Assembly (NCBI GenBank): GCA_902774145.1
Contig: CACYHC010000013.1
Coordinates: 1-49,294 of the forward strand
DNA length: 49,294 nucleotides
Source: an uncultured Bacteroidia bacterium
GTDB lineage: Bacteria; Bacteroidota; Bacteroidia; Bacteroidales; UBA932
Reading direction: 5' to 3'
Positions 1-9,300 of the stretch are shown piece after piece (position 1 is the stretch's first letter; every line of letters starts with the position of its first letter). The position numbers and the translations under genes are program-made. The notes under the pieces are model-generated. The model saw only the letters and a list, made by a program, of their open reading frames with translations, ran no database searches and was not told the origin of the DNA.

Positions 1-74
1 AAGCCGCGAATTTACAGCGGAATTTTGAGCTTTCAAAATGGATATTAAAATTTTTTAAGATAGTTTTCAACATC

Positions 75-105
75 TTGCCTAACTCGAAAAAAATCGTTAT
101 TCTTG
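75..105 (+). promoter_or_regulatory. Candidate Bacteroidota promoter for the arginine operon
   Basis: A TTG at 75-77 and TATTCTTG at 98-105 are separated by 20 nt. This resembles the Bacteroidota sigma-ABfr layout (TTTG near -33, TAnnTTTG near -7) with one mismatch in the -7 box. The argC ATG follows at 122, giving a very short leader. The whole 1-121 stretch is AT-rich compared with the genes, as expected of a regulatory gap. No clear ARG-box palindrome was identified. Confidence 0.4.
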
Positions 106-121
106 TAAAATTTTTAAGGTA

Positions 122-1090
122 ATGATAACAGCGGGCATCATTGGCGGCGCGGGCTACACAGCAGGAGAACTGATCCGGATCCTGGTCCACCACCCGGAAG
201 TAAGGCTCAGCCGCGTTTATTCGGAAAGCAGCGCGGGCAAACCCCTCTACGAAGTTCACAGCGGTCTGCTCGGCGATACGGACTTCACTTTCACCGGCGG
301 CGATGCACAACTCGACGGTCTGGACGCCCTTTTCATCTGCTCGGCGCACGGGAAAAGCGCCGAATTCTGGACCACGCACCAGGCACCGGCAGGGCTGAAA
401 ATCATCGATCTCGCGCAGGATTTCCGCGACGAGTCCGACGGCTACGTCTACGGCCTGCCGGAATGGCAGCGGGAACGCATCGAAGGCGCCGGCAAAATCG
501 CCAACCCCGGCTGCTTCGCCACCGCCATCCAACTGGCGCTGCTGCCGCTGGCCAAGGCGGGCCTGCTGCAAAACGGCGACATTTGCGTCAACGCGATTAC
601 CGGTTCCACCGGCGCGGGGGTCAAGCCCGGCGCAACCACGCATTTCAGCTGGCGGGCGAACAACATCTCCGCCTATAAAGTCTTCACGCACCAGCACTTG
701 CTGGAAATCCGCCGCAATCTCACGAAACTCCAGGGCGCCGAGCCCGCCCCGATTGACTTCGTCCCCCTGCGCGGCGATTTCACACGCGGTATCTTCGCCA
801 CGGCGCACCTCGCCTGTCCCCTCTCCGAGGAAGAGGCCCGGCAACTGTACAAAGACTTCTACGCCGATGCGCGTTTCACCTTCGTGAGCGACGCCCCGGT
901 GGACCTCAAGCAGGTGGTGAACACCAACAAGTGCCTGCTGAGCCTGGAGAAGCACGACGGACGGCTGGTCGTCTCCAGCGTCATCGACAACCTGCTCAAA
1001 GGCGCTTCCGGACAGGCGGTACAGAACATGAACCTGATGTTCGGCCTCCCCGAAGACGCCGGACTGAAACTCAAAGCATCCGCATTTTAA
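122..1090 (+). CDS. argC: N-acetyl-gamma-glutamyl-phosphate reductase (ArgC)
   Basis: ArgC reduces N-acyl-gamma-glutamyl phosphate to the semialdehyde with NADPH, the third step of arginine synthesis in the cytoplasm. The 322-residue protein opens with a Rossmann dinucleotide loop (GGAGYTAGEL, residues 8-17). It carries the active-site block ANPGCFATA with catalytic Cys131. Length and both ends fit the family. It is the first gene of the arg run here, six bases ahead of argD. In Bacteroidota the acyl group may be succinyl rather than acetyl, which ArgC sequence alone does not settle. Confidence 0.96.
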   Translation: MITAGIIGGAGYTAGELIRILVHHPEVRLSRVYSESSAGKPLYEVHSGLLGDTDFTFTGGDAQLDGLDALFICSAHGKSAEFWTTHQAPAGLKIIDLAQDFRDESDGYVYGLPEWQRERIEGAGKIANPGCFATAIQLALLPLAKAGLLQNGDICVNAITGSTGAGVKPGATTHFSWRANNISAYKVFTHQHLLEIRRNLTKLQGAEPAPIDFVPLRGDFTRGIFATAHLACPLSEEEARQLYKDFYADARFTFVSDAPVDLKQVVNTNKCLLSLEKHDGRLVVSSVIDNLLKGASGQAVQNMNLMFGLPEDAGLKLKASAF

Positions 1091-1096
1091 CCGACA

Positions 1097-2221
1097 ATGG
1101 ATTTATTCAAAGTATACAAATTATGGGATATCGAGCCGGTACGGGGGCTCGATACCACCCTGTGGGATAAGGACGGTGTGCAGTACACCGACCTCTACGG
1201 CGGCCACGCGGTCATCAGCATCGGCCACTGCCACCCGCATTATGTCAAAGTGGTCGGCGAGCAGCTGCAAACGCTCGGATTCTACTCCAATGCCGTACAG
1301 AACTCCCTGCAAAAGGAACTGGCAAAACGGCTGGGGCGGGTAAGCGGCTACGACGACTACTCGCTCTTTCTGTGCAACAGCGGCGCCGAAGCCAACGAAA
1401 ACGCGCTGAAACTCGCCTCCTTCGCTACGGGCCGCGCCCGGGTACTGGCCTTCTCGAAGGCTTTCCACGGCAGGACCAGCGGGGCGGTCGGGGTAACGGA
1501 CAATCCGAAAATCCGGGCCCCGTTCAACGCCAATCCGAACGTGACCTTCGTGCCGCTCAATGACGCCGAGGCAGTAGCGAAGGAATTGGAAAGCCGCAGC
1601 TACGCCGCCGTCATCATCGAGGGCATCCAGGGCGTATCCGGCATTCACGAGCCAACGGACGCCTTCTTGCGCGAACTGCGCACGCTCTGCGACCGGACCG
1701 GCACCCTGCTCATCGCCGATGAAATCCAGTCCGGCTACGGCCGCACCGGACAGTTCTACGCCCACCAGCACAGCGGCGTGCGCGCCGACATCGTCACTTC
1801 CGCCAAAGGAATGGCCAACGGCTTCCCCATCGGCGGGGTGCTGATTGCACCGCAGATCAAGCCCGAATACGGGATGCTGGGCACCACCTTCGGCGGCAAT
1901 CACCTGGCCTGCAGCGCGGCCATCGCCGTACTGGATGTGATTGGAAGCGAGCACCTTGTAGAGAACGCAGCACGCATCGGCGAGGTATTCCGCAAGGGGC
2001 TGGAAGGCAGCAAGGCAGTAAAAGAATACCGCGGACGCGGCCTGATGATCGGGCTGGAACTGAAAGCGGGCTACGAAACCCTGCGGGACCGGCTGCTTTT
2101 CGAAAAGCATTTCTTCACCGGTGCCGCCGGCGCCTCGGTCATCCGCCTGCTCCCCTCGCTCACCGTCTCCCAGCAGACCGCAGAAAGTTTTATCAATGCA
2201 TTTAATGATTTGACACAGTAA
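1097..2221 (+). CDS. argD: Acetylornithine/succinylornithine aminotransferase (ArgD)
   Basis: This is a class-III PLP-dependent aminotransferase of 374 residues that makes N-acyl-ornithine from the semialdehyde and glutamate. Visible landmarks are the phosphate-contacting CNSGAEANE block (residues 93-101), IADEIQSG with the PLP-nitrogen Asp208, and TSAKGMANG with the Schiff-base Lys237. It starts 6 nt after argC. A strong hairpin begins at its stop codon and separates it from argF', so argC-argD could be expressed at a different level from the genes downstream. Confidence 0.95.
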   Translation: MDLFKVYKLWDIEPVRGLDTTLWDKDGVQYTDLYGGHAVISIGHCHPHYVKVVGEQLQTLGFYSNAVQNSLQKELAKRLGRVSGYDDYSLFLCNSGAEANENALKLASFATGRARVLAFSKAFHGRTSGAVGVTDNPKIRAPFNANPNVTFVPLNDAEAVAKELESRSYAAVIIEGIQGVSGIHEPTDAFLRELRTLCDRTGTLLIADEIQSGYGRTGQFYAHQHSGVRADIVTSAKGMANGFPIGGVLIAPQIKPEYGMLGTTFGGNHLACSAAIAVLDVIGSEHLVENAARIGEVFRKGLEGSKAVKEYRGRGLMIGLELKAGYETLRDRLLFEKHFFTGAAGASVIRLLPSLTVSQQTAESFINAFNDLTQ

Positions 2222-2257
2222 AAATATCCTGCTGCGTAAACGTTGGCAGGATATTTT
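2221..2257 (+). terminator. Perfect 12-bp hairpin between argD and argF'
   Basis: AAAATATCCTGC (2221-2232) and its exact reverse complement (2246-2257) enclose a 13-nt loop. The arms start on the last base of the argD stop codon, and the 3' arm ends in ATATTTT, so an intrinsic terminator or an RNA-processing/stability element is plausible. It lies inside an otherwise tightly packed operon and the arg genes continue 18 nt later, so complete termination is unlikely unless argF' has its own promoter. None was recognised in the gap. Confidence 0.65.
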
Positions 2258-2274
2258 AGAACGAAACTTACTCC

Positions 2275-3237
2275 ATGAAAGAATTTATTTCGGTAAAGGA
2301 TTTGGGCGATTTGAAGGCCGGACTCGCAGCGGCGAAATACGTCAAGGAAAATCCGTTCGCGGACCAGGCGCTGGGCCGCAACCGGACGATGCTCATCGTC
2401 TTCTTCAACAACAGCCTCCGCACCCGGCTCAGCACGCAGAAGGCCGCGCTGAACCTCGGGATGAACGTAATGGTGCTGGATGTGAACCAGGGTGCCTGGA
2501 AACTGGAAACGGAACTGGGCGTGGTAATGGACGGCGACAAGAGCGAGCACCTGCGCGAAGCCATTCCGGTAATGTGCAGTTACTGCGACATCATCGGCGT
2601 GCGTTCCTTCGCCGCTCTGACGGACCGCGATTACGACTACGCGGAAACGGTGCTGGGGCAGTTCATCCGCTACGGCGGCAAGCCCGTCATCAGCCTGGAA
2701 TCCGCCACCGTACACCCCTGCCAGGCCTTTGCCGACCTGATTACCATTGAGGAATACAAGACCAAAGCCCGCCCGAAGGTGGTGCTGAGCTGGGCGCCGC
2801 ATCCGCGTGCCCTCCCCCAGGCCGTCCCCAATTCCTTCGCCGAATGGATGAACGCCGCGGACGTGGACTTTGTCATCACCCACCCGGAAGGCTATGAACT
2901 GGACCCGCGCTTCGCCGGCAACGCCCGCGTGGAATACGACCAGATGAAGGCGCTCGAAGGCGCGGACTTCGTCTATGCCAAGAACTGGAGCTGCCCGGGG
3001 GTGACGCGTCCGCAGGACTACGGAAAAGTGCTGAACAAGGATATGGGCTGGACCATCGATGCGGCGCATATGGCCGTGACGGACAACGCCTATTTCATGC
3101 ACTGCCTGCCCGTGCGCCGGAACATGATTGTTTCCGACGAAGTGATTGATTCCGAGCGCAGTATCGTTATTCCCGAGGCCGCCAACCGGGTGGTATCCGT
3201 ACAGACCGTCATCAAGAAAATGTTGCAGAGCCTGTGA
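2275..3237 (+). CDS. argF': N-succinyl/acetyl-ornithine carbamoyltransferase (ArgF')
   Basis: Transfers carbamoyl phosphate to an N-acylated ornithine to give N-acyl-citrulline, the Bacteroidota variant of the OTC step. The 320 residues match the Bacteroides SOTCase type throughout: FFNNSLRTRLSTQK (43-56) is the carbamoyl-phosphate loop, followed by WKLETE (75-80), the segment HPCQAFADL, and MHCLPVRR near the C-terminus. From memory of the B. fragilis enzyme, Pro90 selects succinylornithine, and Glu at the equivalent place selects acetylornithine in Xanthomonas. Here residue 90 is Ser (DGDKSEH), so the acyl preference is open. The stop overlaps the argB start. Downstream carB could supply its carbamoyl phosphate. 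Confidence 0.94.
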   Translation: MKEFISVKDLGDLKAGLAAAKYVKENPFADQALGRNRTMLIVFFNNSLRTRLSTQKAALNLGMNVMVLDVNQGAWKLETELGVVMDGDKSEHLREAIPVMCSYCDIIGVRSFAALTDRDYDYAETVLGQFIRYGGKPVISLESATVHPCQAFADLITIEEYKTKARPKVVLSWAPHPRALPQAVPNSFAEWMNAADVDFVITHPEGYELDPRFAGNARVEYDQMKALEGADFVYAKNWSCPGVTRPQDYGKVLNKDMGWTIDAAHMAVTDNAYFMHCLPVRRNMIVSDEVIDSERSIVIPEAANRVVSVQTVIKKMLQSL

Positions 3238-4007
3238 TCAAAGTCGTCAAAATAGGCGGAAACGTCGTGGACAACGAAGAACTGCTCGGGCAGTTCTGCA
3301 AGAGCTTCGCCGCGCTCGAAGGGCCCAAGGTCCTGGTGCACGGCGGCGGCGTACTGGCCTCCCGTATGCAGGAAAAGGCGGGCATTCCCGCCCGGATGGT
3401 GGGCGGCCGCCGCATCACGGACGAAGCCACCCTGCAAATCGTCACGATGGTCTATGCCGGCTGGTGCAGCAAGCATATCTGCGCGCTGCTACAGAAGGAA
3501 GACTGCAACGCGATGGGCCTGTCGGGCTGCGACGGAAACGTCATCCGCGCTTCGAAGCGGCCGCCGATTGCCGTAGAAGGCACGATGGTGGATTTCGGCC
3601 AGGTCGGCGACGTAAAACGCGAAAGCGTGAACGCCGATGCGCTCCGGCAACTGCTGGATGCGGGCTTCGTCCCCGTGCTCAACGCCATCAACCACGACGG
3701 CGGCGGGCATCTGCTCAATACCAACGCCGATACGGTCGCCTCTTCGGTCGCCGCCGCGCTGGGTGCGGAGCTGATCATCTGCTTCGAAAAACCGGGGGTA
3801 CTGCTCGACAAGAACGACGACGGCTCCCTCCTGCGCGAAATCGACGGGGCGCGCTACCGGCAACTGCTCGACGAAGGCCGCATCGACGGAGGAATGCTCC
3901 CGAAACTGGAAAATGCGTTCAAGGTGCTCGGACAGGGCGTCCCGCGCGTCGTCATCCAGCACAGTTCCGCCCCCCTCGGGGCCTCCGGCACCAGCATACG
4001 CCTATGA
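3234..4007 (+). CDS. argB: Acetylglutamate kinase (ArgB)
   Basis: Phosphorylates N-acyl-glutamate, the second step of arginine synthesis. The protein is an amino-acid-kinase fold of 257 residues with KIGGN at the N-terminus (Lys6) and the HGGG substrate loop near residue 38. The start is GTG at 3234 inside GTGA, overlapping the argF' stop, which implies translational coupling. The length is typical of short bacterial ArgB proteins without the N-terminal arginine-sensing helix, so direct feedback inhibition by arginine is less likely. That last point is inference from family knowledge. Confidence 0.94.
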   Translation: MIKVVKIGGNVVDNEELLGQFCKSFAALEGPKVLVHGGGVLASRMQEKAGIPARMVGGRRITDEATLQIVTMVYAGWCSKHICALLQKEDCNAMGLSGCDGNVIRASKRPPIAVEGTMVDFGQVGDVKRESVNADALRQLLDAGFVPVLNAINHDGGGHLLNTNADTVASSVAAALGAELIICFEKPGVLLDKNDDGSLLREIDGARYRQLLDEGRIDGGMLPKLENAFKVLGQGVPRVVIQHSSAPLGASGTSIRL

Positions 4008-5089
4008 AAGAGAACCTGATCAAAGACGCGGTGGCGCTGTTGCGCGATATGGTGCGGATTCCTTCCGTGACCTTCAGTGAGGATGCGGTCTGCACGATGA
4101 TTGCGGCGCGGCTGCTGGAATGGGGGCTCCCCTGCGTGCGCTACGGCAACAACCTTACGGCCCTCAAGCGCGGCAGCGGACCCCGGACGCTGGTGCTGGA
4201 CGCGCACATCGATACCGTCCCCGCCGCGCAGAGTTACACGCGCGACCCGCTGGACCCCGGCGATGACGCCGATACGGTCTGGGGCCTGGGAAGCAACGAC
4301 GACGGCGGCAGCGTAGTGGCAATGAGTGCCGCCTTCCGCCATTTCCTGGATAAGGAACTGCCCTTCAACCTCGTGCTGGCACTGACCTGCGAGGAGGAGC
4401 GCGCGGGCGAAAACGGCTCCCGCTGGCTCTACAGCGCCGACGGGCCCTTCGCCACCGGAGAACTGCCCGCATCCTACCATGTCATCGTAGGCGAACCCAC
4501 CGGCATGAAGGCGGCGACGAGCGAGCGCGGCCTGCTGGTGCTCGACGGCCAGGCGCAGGGGGTCAGCGGACACGCAGCCCGTAATGAAGGGGTGAATGCC
4601 CTGTACATCGCCCTGGACGACATCACGGCGCTGCGCGCCCACCGTTTTGCGCGCGAATCGGCGAAAATGGGGCCGGTGCGCCTCAATGTCACGCAAATCC
4701 AGGCGGGAACGGTGCACAACGTGGTCCCGGACAGTTGCAAGTTCGTGGTGGACGTGCGCCCCAACGAGTGTTATACCAACGAAGAAATCCTCGCCGAGCT
4801 GCAGGGGCTGTGCCGCAGCACGCTGACGGCGCGCAACCTGCGCAACCGTTCTTCCGCCACGGCGGACGACGGCGCCCTGATGAAGACCGTGCAGGCGCTG
4901 GGCATCGAGACCTACTCCTCCCCCACGACCTCGGACTGGATGCGCATCGGCGCGGATGCCGTGAAGATGGGGCCGGGCGAATCAGCGCGTTCCCACAAGG
5001 CGGACGAATATATCCGCGTCAGCGAAATCGCAGATGCGGTGCGGCAATACATCGAATTTATTGAAGCTTATGGCAACACTTTGGAATAA
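4004..5089 (+). CDS. argE: M20 family N-acyl-citrulline/ornithine deacylase (ArgE-like)
   Basis: A zinc metallopeptidase of the M20/DapE-ArgE family, 361 residues from the ATG that overlaps the argB stop (ATGA). An in-frame extension upstream to 3146 exists but runs through argB and is rejected. Metal-binding positions are visible: His68 and Asp70 in DAHIDTVP, Asp99 in GSNDDGG, the acidic ECEEE-like patch at 130-132, and a late His in SHKADEY. Because the carbamoyltransferase acts on acylated ornithine, the substrate here is expected to be N-acetyl- or N-succinyl-citrulline. Its 3' end overlaps the argH start by 20 nt. Confidence 0.88.
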   Translation: MKENLIKDAVALLRDMVRIPSVTFSEDAVCTMIAARLLEWGLPCVRYGNNLTALKRGSGPRTLVLDAHIDTVPAAQSYTRDPLDPGDDADTVWGLGSNDDGGSVVAMSAAFRHFLDKELPFNLVLALTCEEERAGENGSRWLYSADGPFATGELPASYHVIVGEPTGMKAATSERGLLVLDGQAQGVSGHAARNEGVNALYIALDDITALRAHRFARESAKMGPVRLNVTQIQAGTVHNVVPDSCKFVVDVRPNECYTNEEILAELQGLCRSTLTARNLRNRSSATADDGALMKTVQALGIETYSSPTTSDWMRIGADAVKMGPGESARSHKADEYIRVSEIADAVRQYIEFIEAYGNTLE

Positions 5090-6380
5090 AGGCACGAAGG
5101 CCGAAGATGCGGTGGAACAATTCACCGTCGGACAGGACCGGGTCCTGGACCTGCGGCTGGCAAAATACGACGTGCAGGGCTCCCGGGCGCATATCCGGAT
5201 GCTGGAGAGCATCGGCCTGCTGCAGCGCGAAGAGTTTGAAAAACTGGACGCGGGGCTGGAGGAGATCGCCGCGCAAATCGAGGCGGGCAGTTTTTCGCTG
5301 GCCCCGGACGTAGAAGATATCCATTCGCAGGTGGAGCTGCTGCTCACCGAACGGCTCGGCGAAATCGGCAAGAAAATTCACGCAGGGCGGTCGCGCAACG
5401 ACCAGGTGCTCGTGGATATCAAGCTGTTCCTGCGGGCGGAGCTGCTCGCTTTCCGGGAAGAACTGCTGGGGTTATTCGCCCAACTGCAGGAACTCAGCGA
5501 AAAATACAAAGAGGTGCTGCTGCCGGGCTATACGCACGCGCAGGTGGCGATGCCTTCGTCCTTCGGGATGTGGCTGGGCGCCTATGCCGAGGCGCTGGTC
5601 AACGATATGTATCTGCTGGGCGGCGCCTACAAGGTGGTGAACCGCAATCCGCTCGGCTCGGCAGCCGGCTACGGCAATTCCTTCCCCCTGGACCGGGAGA
5701 TGACGACGCGCCTGCTGGGCTTTGCGAGTCCGGACTACAACAGTGTGGCGGCGCAGCTCTCGCGCGGGAAGAGCGAACGGGCGGTGGCCGGTGCAATCGG
5801 CGCGTTTGCCCTGACGCTCAACAAGTTCGCCTCCGACTGCTGTATGTATATGTGTCCGAATTTCGGATTCATCCACTTCCCGGACAACCTGACGACCGGG
5901 TCGAGCATCATGCCGCACAAGAAGAATCCGGATGTCTGGGAGATGGTGCGGGGCAAGTGCAACCGCATCCTCTCCGCAGAGAATGAAATCAACTTGCTTT
6001 GCAGCAATATGCCGCACGGGTATCACCGGGATTATCAGCTCCTCAAGGACATTTTGTTCCCGGTGCTGGAGATGGCGCACGACTGTATCCGCATCACGCG
6101 GCTGATGCTGGCGCATATGGAGGTGAACACGCATATCCTGGACGCGCCGCTCTATGATTATCTCTTCACCGTGGAAGAGGTGAACCGGCGGGTGCTGGCC
6201 GGCACGCCGTTCCGCGATGCGTACCGGCAGGTGGGCGAAGAGGTGAACCGCGGGGCGTTCCGCTTCGGGCAGGGCGGCGCCCTGAAGGCGTCCGACCTGC
6301 ACCATTCGCATATCGGCAGTCTCGGCAATCTTTGTAACGATAAGATAAAACTGTTAATGGATGAGGCAGCAAATTGGTAG
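5070..6380 (+). CDS. argH: Argininosuccinate lyase (ArgH)
   Basis: Cleaves argininosuccinate to arginine and fumarate, the last step of the pathway. It belongs to the fumarase/aspartase superfamily and is 436 residues from ATG 5070; the longer reading from 5034 only extends into argE. The superfamily signature GSSIMPHKKNPD, with the catalytic serine loop, is near residue 278, and HAGRSRNDQV is present upstream. argG is not in the window, so either it precedes position 1 or it lies elsewhere. The gene ends 16 nt before carB. Confidence 0.95.
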   Translation: MATLWNKGTKAEDAVEQFTVGQDRVLDLRLAKYDVQGSRAHIRMLESIGLLQREEFEKLDAGLEEIAAQIEAGSFSLAPDVEDIHSQVELLLTERLGEIGKKIHAGRSRNDQVLVDIKLFLRAELLAFREELLGLFAQLQELSEKYKEVLLPGYTHAQVAMPSSFGMWLGAYAEALVNDMYLLGGAYKVVNRNPLGSAAGYGNSFPLDREMTTRLLGFASPDYNSVAAQLSRGKSERAVAGAIGAFALTLNKFASDCCMYMCPNFGFIHFPDNLTTGSSIMPHKKNPDVWEMVRGKCNRILSAENEINLLCSNMPHGYHRDYQLLKDILFPVLEMAHDCIRITRLMLAHMEVNTHILDAPLYDYLFTVEEVNRRVLAGTPFRDAYRQVGEEVNRGAFRFGQGGALKASDLHHSHIGSLGNLCNDKIKLLMDEAANW

Positions 6381-6396
6381 TAGTATATAATAAGGT

Positions 6397-9300
6397 ATGA
6401 AAAAAGAAGCGATGAAAAAGGTGCTGGTGCTCGGATCGGGAGCACTGAAGATCGGTCAGGCCGGCGAGTTTGACTACAGCGGGGCGCAGGCGCTCAAGGC
6501 GATGCGCGAGGAAGGGATTTCCACCGTCCTCATCAACCCGAACATTGCCACGGTGCAGACCACCGAAGGCATTGCGGACAAGATTTATTTCCTGCCCGTG
6601 ACGCCGGACTTCGTGACGCAGGTCATCGAAAAGGAGCGGCCGGACGGCATTCTGCTGGCCTTCGGCGGGCAGACGGCGCTGAACTGCGGCATCGAGCTGC
6701 ACCGCAGCGGCGTGCTGGAGAAGTACGGCGTCCGCGTGCTGGGAACCTCCGTGCAGGCGATTATCGACACCGAGGACCGCGACCTCTTTGTGAAGCGGTT
6801 GGACGAGATTGACATCAAGACCATCCGCTCGCACGCCGCGGAATCGCTCGAAGAAGCGAAAAGCGTGGCCCGCGAGGTAGGTTATCCCGTGATTCTGCGG
6901 GCGGCCTATGCGCTGGGCGGACTGGGCTCCGGCTTTTGCGACGACGAAGCGGAACTCGACGCGACGGCACGCAAGTCCTTCTCTTTCTCGCCGCAGGTAC
7001 TGGTGGAAAAATCCCTCAAGGGCTGGAAGGAAATCGAATTCGAAGTGGTGCGAGACAGTTATGACAAGTGCCTCATTATCTGCGACATGGAGAACTTCGA
7101 CCCGCTCGGCATCCATACCGGCGAGAGCATCGTCGTGGCGCCAACGCAGTCGCTTACGCGCGAGCAGATCGATTACCTGCACGAACTGTCCTTCAAGATT
7201 GTACGGCACCTCAATATCGTCGGCGAATGCAATATCCAGTTCGCCTTTGCCCCCGACGGCAGCGATTACCGCGTCATCGAGGTGAATGCGCGCCTCAGCC
7301 GTTCTTCCGCGCTCGCGTCGAAGGCAACCGGCTATCCCCTGGCCTTCGTCGCCGCGAAAATCGGCCTGGGCTATGGCTTGCACGAAATCGGCAATGCCGA
7401 CGAGTCGCCGCAGGTGGACTATGTGGTCTGCAAAATTCCGCGCTGGGACCTGGCGAAGTTCCACGGTGTCTCGCGCGAAATCGGCACCAGTATGAAGAGC
7501 GTAGGCGAGGTGATGGCCATCGGCCGCTGCCTCGAAGAAGCGATGCAGAAGGGCCTGCGGATGATCGGACAGGGCGCGAACGGCTTTGTCTGCAACAAGC
7601 CTTACGTGGCGAAGGACCTCGATTATGCCCTCTCCCACCCCACCGACAGCCGCATCTTTGCGATTGCAGCGGCAATGGAGGCGGGCTACAGCATCGACCG
7701 CATTTATGACCTGACGCGCATCGACAAGGTGTTCCTGGAGTCGCTCCTGAACATTGAAAAGACCTACCGAGAACTGGAGGCCTGCGGCAGTCTCCAGGCG
7801 CTGGACAAGCCCCTGATGGACAAATGCAAGCGCCAGGGCTTTTCCGATATCCAGATTGCCCGGGTCCTGGGCGTGCGCGAAGAAGAAGTGCGCAGCGCCC
7901 GGCAGGCGATGGGCATCCGGCCCTGCGTCAAGAAAATCCGCACGCACGCATCGGCGGACCCCGCACTTACGAACTACCTGTACCTCAGTTACGACGGTTC
8001 CGGCCATGCCGTGGCGCCCGGCGAGGGGGACAGCGGCGTGGTCGTGCTTGGTTCCGGTGCCTACCGCATCGGCAGCAGCGTAGAGTTCGACTGGTGCTCC
8101 GTAAGCGCCGTCAAAACGCTGAAACAGAACGGCTTCCAGACCATTATGATCAATTACAATCCGGAAACCGTCTCCACCGATTACGACATCTGCGACCGGC
8201 TCTTCTTCGACGAATTGAGCCTGGAGAGCGTGCTGGAAATCTGCGCGTTCCAGAAGCCGCACGGCGTCATCGTGAGCGTGGGAGGCCAAATTCCCAACAA
8301 CCTCGCGCTGCCCCTGATGAAGGAGGGCGTGAAGCTGCTCGGCACCTCCGCCGTCGATATCGACCGCGCCGAAGACCGCAACAAGTTCTCTTCGATTGTG
8401 GACAAACTCGGCATCGACCAGCCGCGCTGGAGCGAGCTCGTCAATATGGACCAGGTTTATTCCTTCGTCGACGAAGTGGGCTTCCCGGTGCTGGTGCGGC
8501 CGTCCTACGTGCTTTCCGGCGCCGCGATGAATGTCTGCTACAGCCGCGAAGACCTGGAAAAATTCCTCGAACTGGCCGTCGAGGTGAGCGAGGAGCATCC
8601 GGTGGTCGTCAGTTCCTTTATGAAGCGCTGCAAGGAGATCGAGTTCGACGCCGTGGCCGACGGGGGCAAGCTGCTTGCCTATGCGATTTCCGAGCACGTG
8701 GAGTTTGCCGGCGTCCATTCCGGCGACGCCACGATGCAGTTCCCGCCGCAGAAGATTTACGGCGTGACGGCGGCCCGCATCCGCAAGATTGCGTCCAAGA
8801 TCGCCGCGGAACTGCACATCACCGGCCCCTTCAACATCCAGTTCCTGGCGACGAATTCCTACATCAAGGTCATCGAATGCAACCTGCGCGCATCGCGGAG
8901 TTTCCCCTTCGTTTCGAAGATCCTCAAGGAGAATTTCATCGACCTGGCGACGCGCGCGATGCTGGGGATGCATCCCGAGCCCTGCACCAAAGACGCGTTC
9001 GAGCTCGAATATGTGGGCGTGAAGGCCTCGCAGTTCTCCTTCGCCCGCCTCAATCAGGCGGATCCCGTTTCCGGCGTGGATATGACGTCGACCGGCGAGG
9101 TGGGTTGTATCGGCGACGATTTCAACGAAGCGCTGCTCAAGGCGCTGCTGTCGGTGGGGATGCAGATTCCGCGCAAGGCGGTGCTGATTTCCTCGGGCGA
9201 CGCCATCCAGAAGGCCGACCTGCTGGAGGCCTGTCACCTGCTGCACAAGCACGGCTACGAGCTTTGGGGCACGCGCGGCAGCCGGGATTACCTGCAGGCG

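Noticed and set aside
1-48. Fifteen open codons ending in TAA, possibly the tail of an upstream gene
   Set aside because: Too short, AT-rich third positions unlike the neighbours, and no match to the end of argG or another expected gene that I can recognise.
3146-4003. Upstream extension of the argE reading frame
   Set aside because: It runs through argB in another frame. The ATG at 4004 gives the normal M20 N-terminus and an ATGA overlap.
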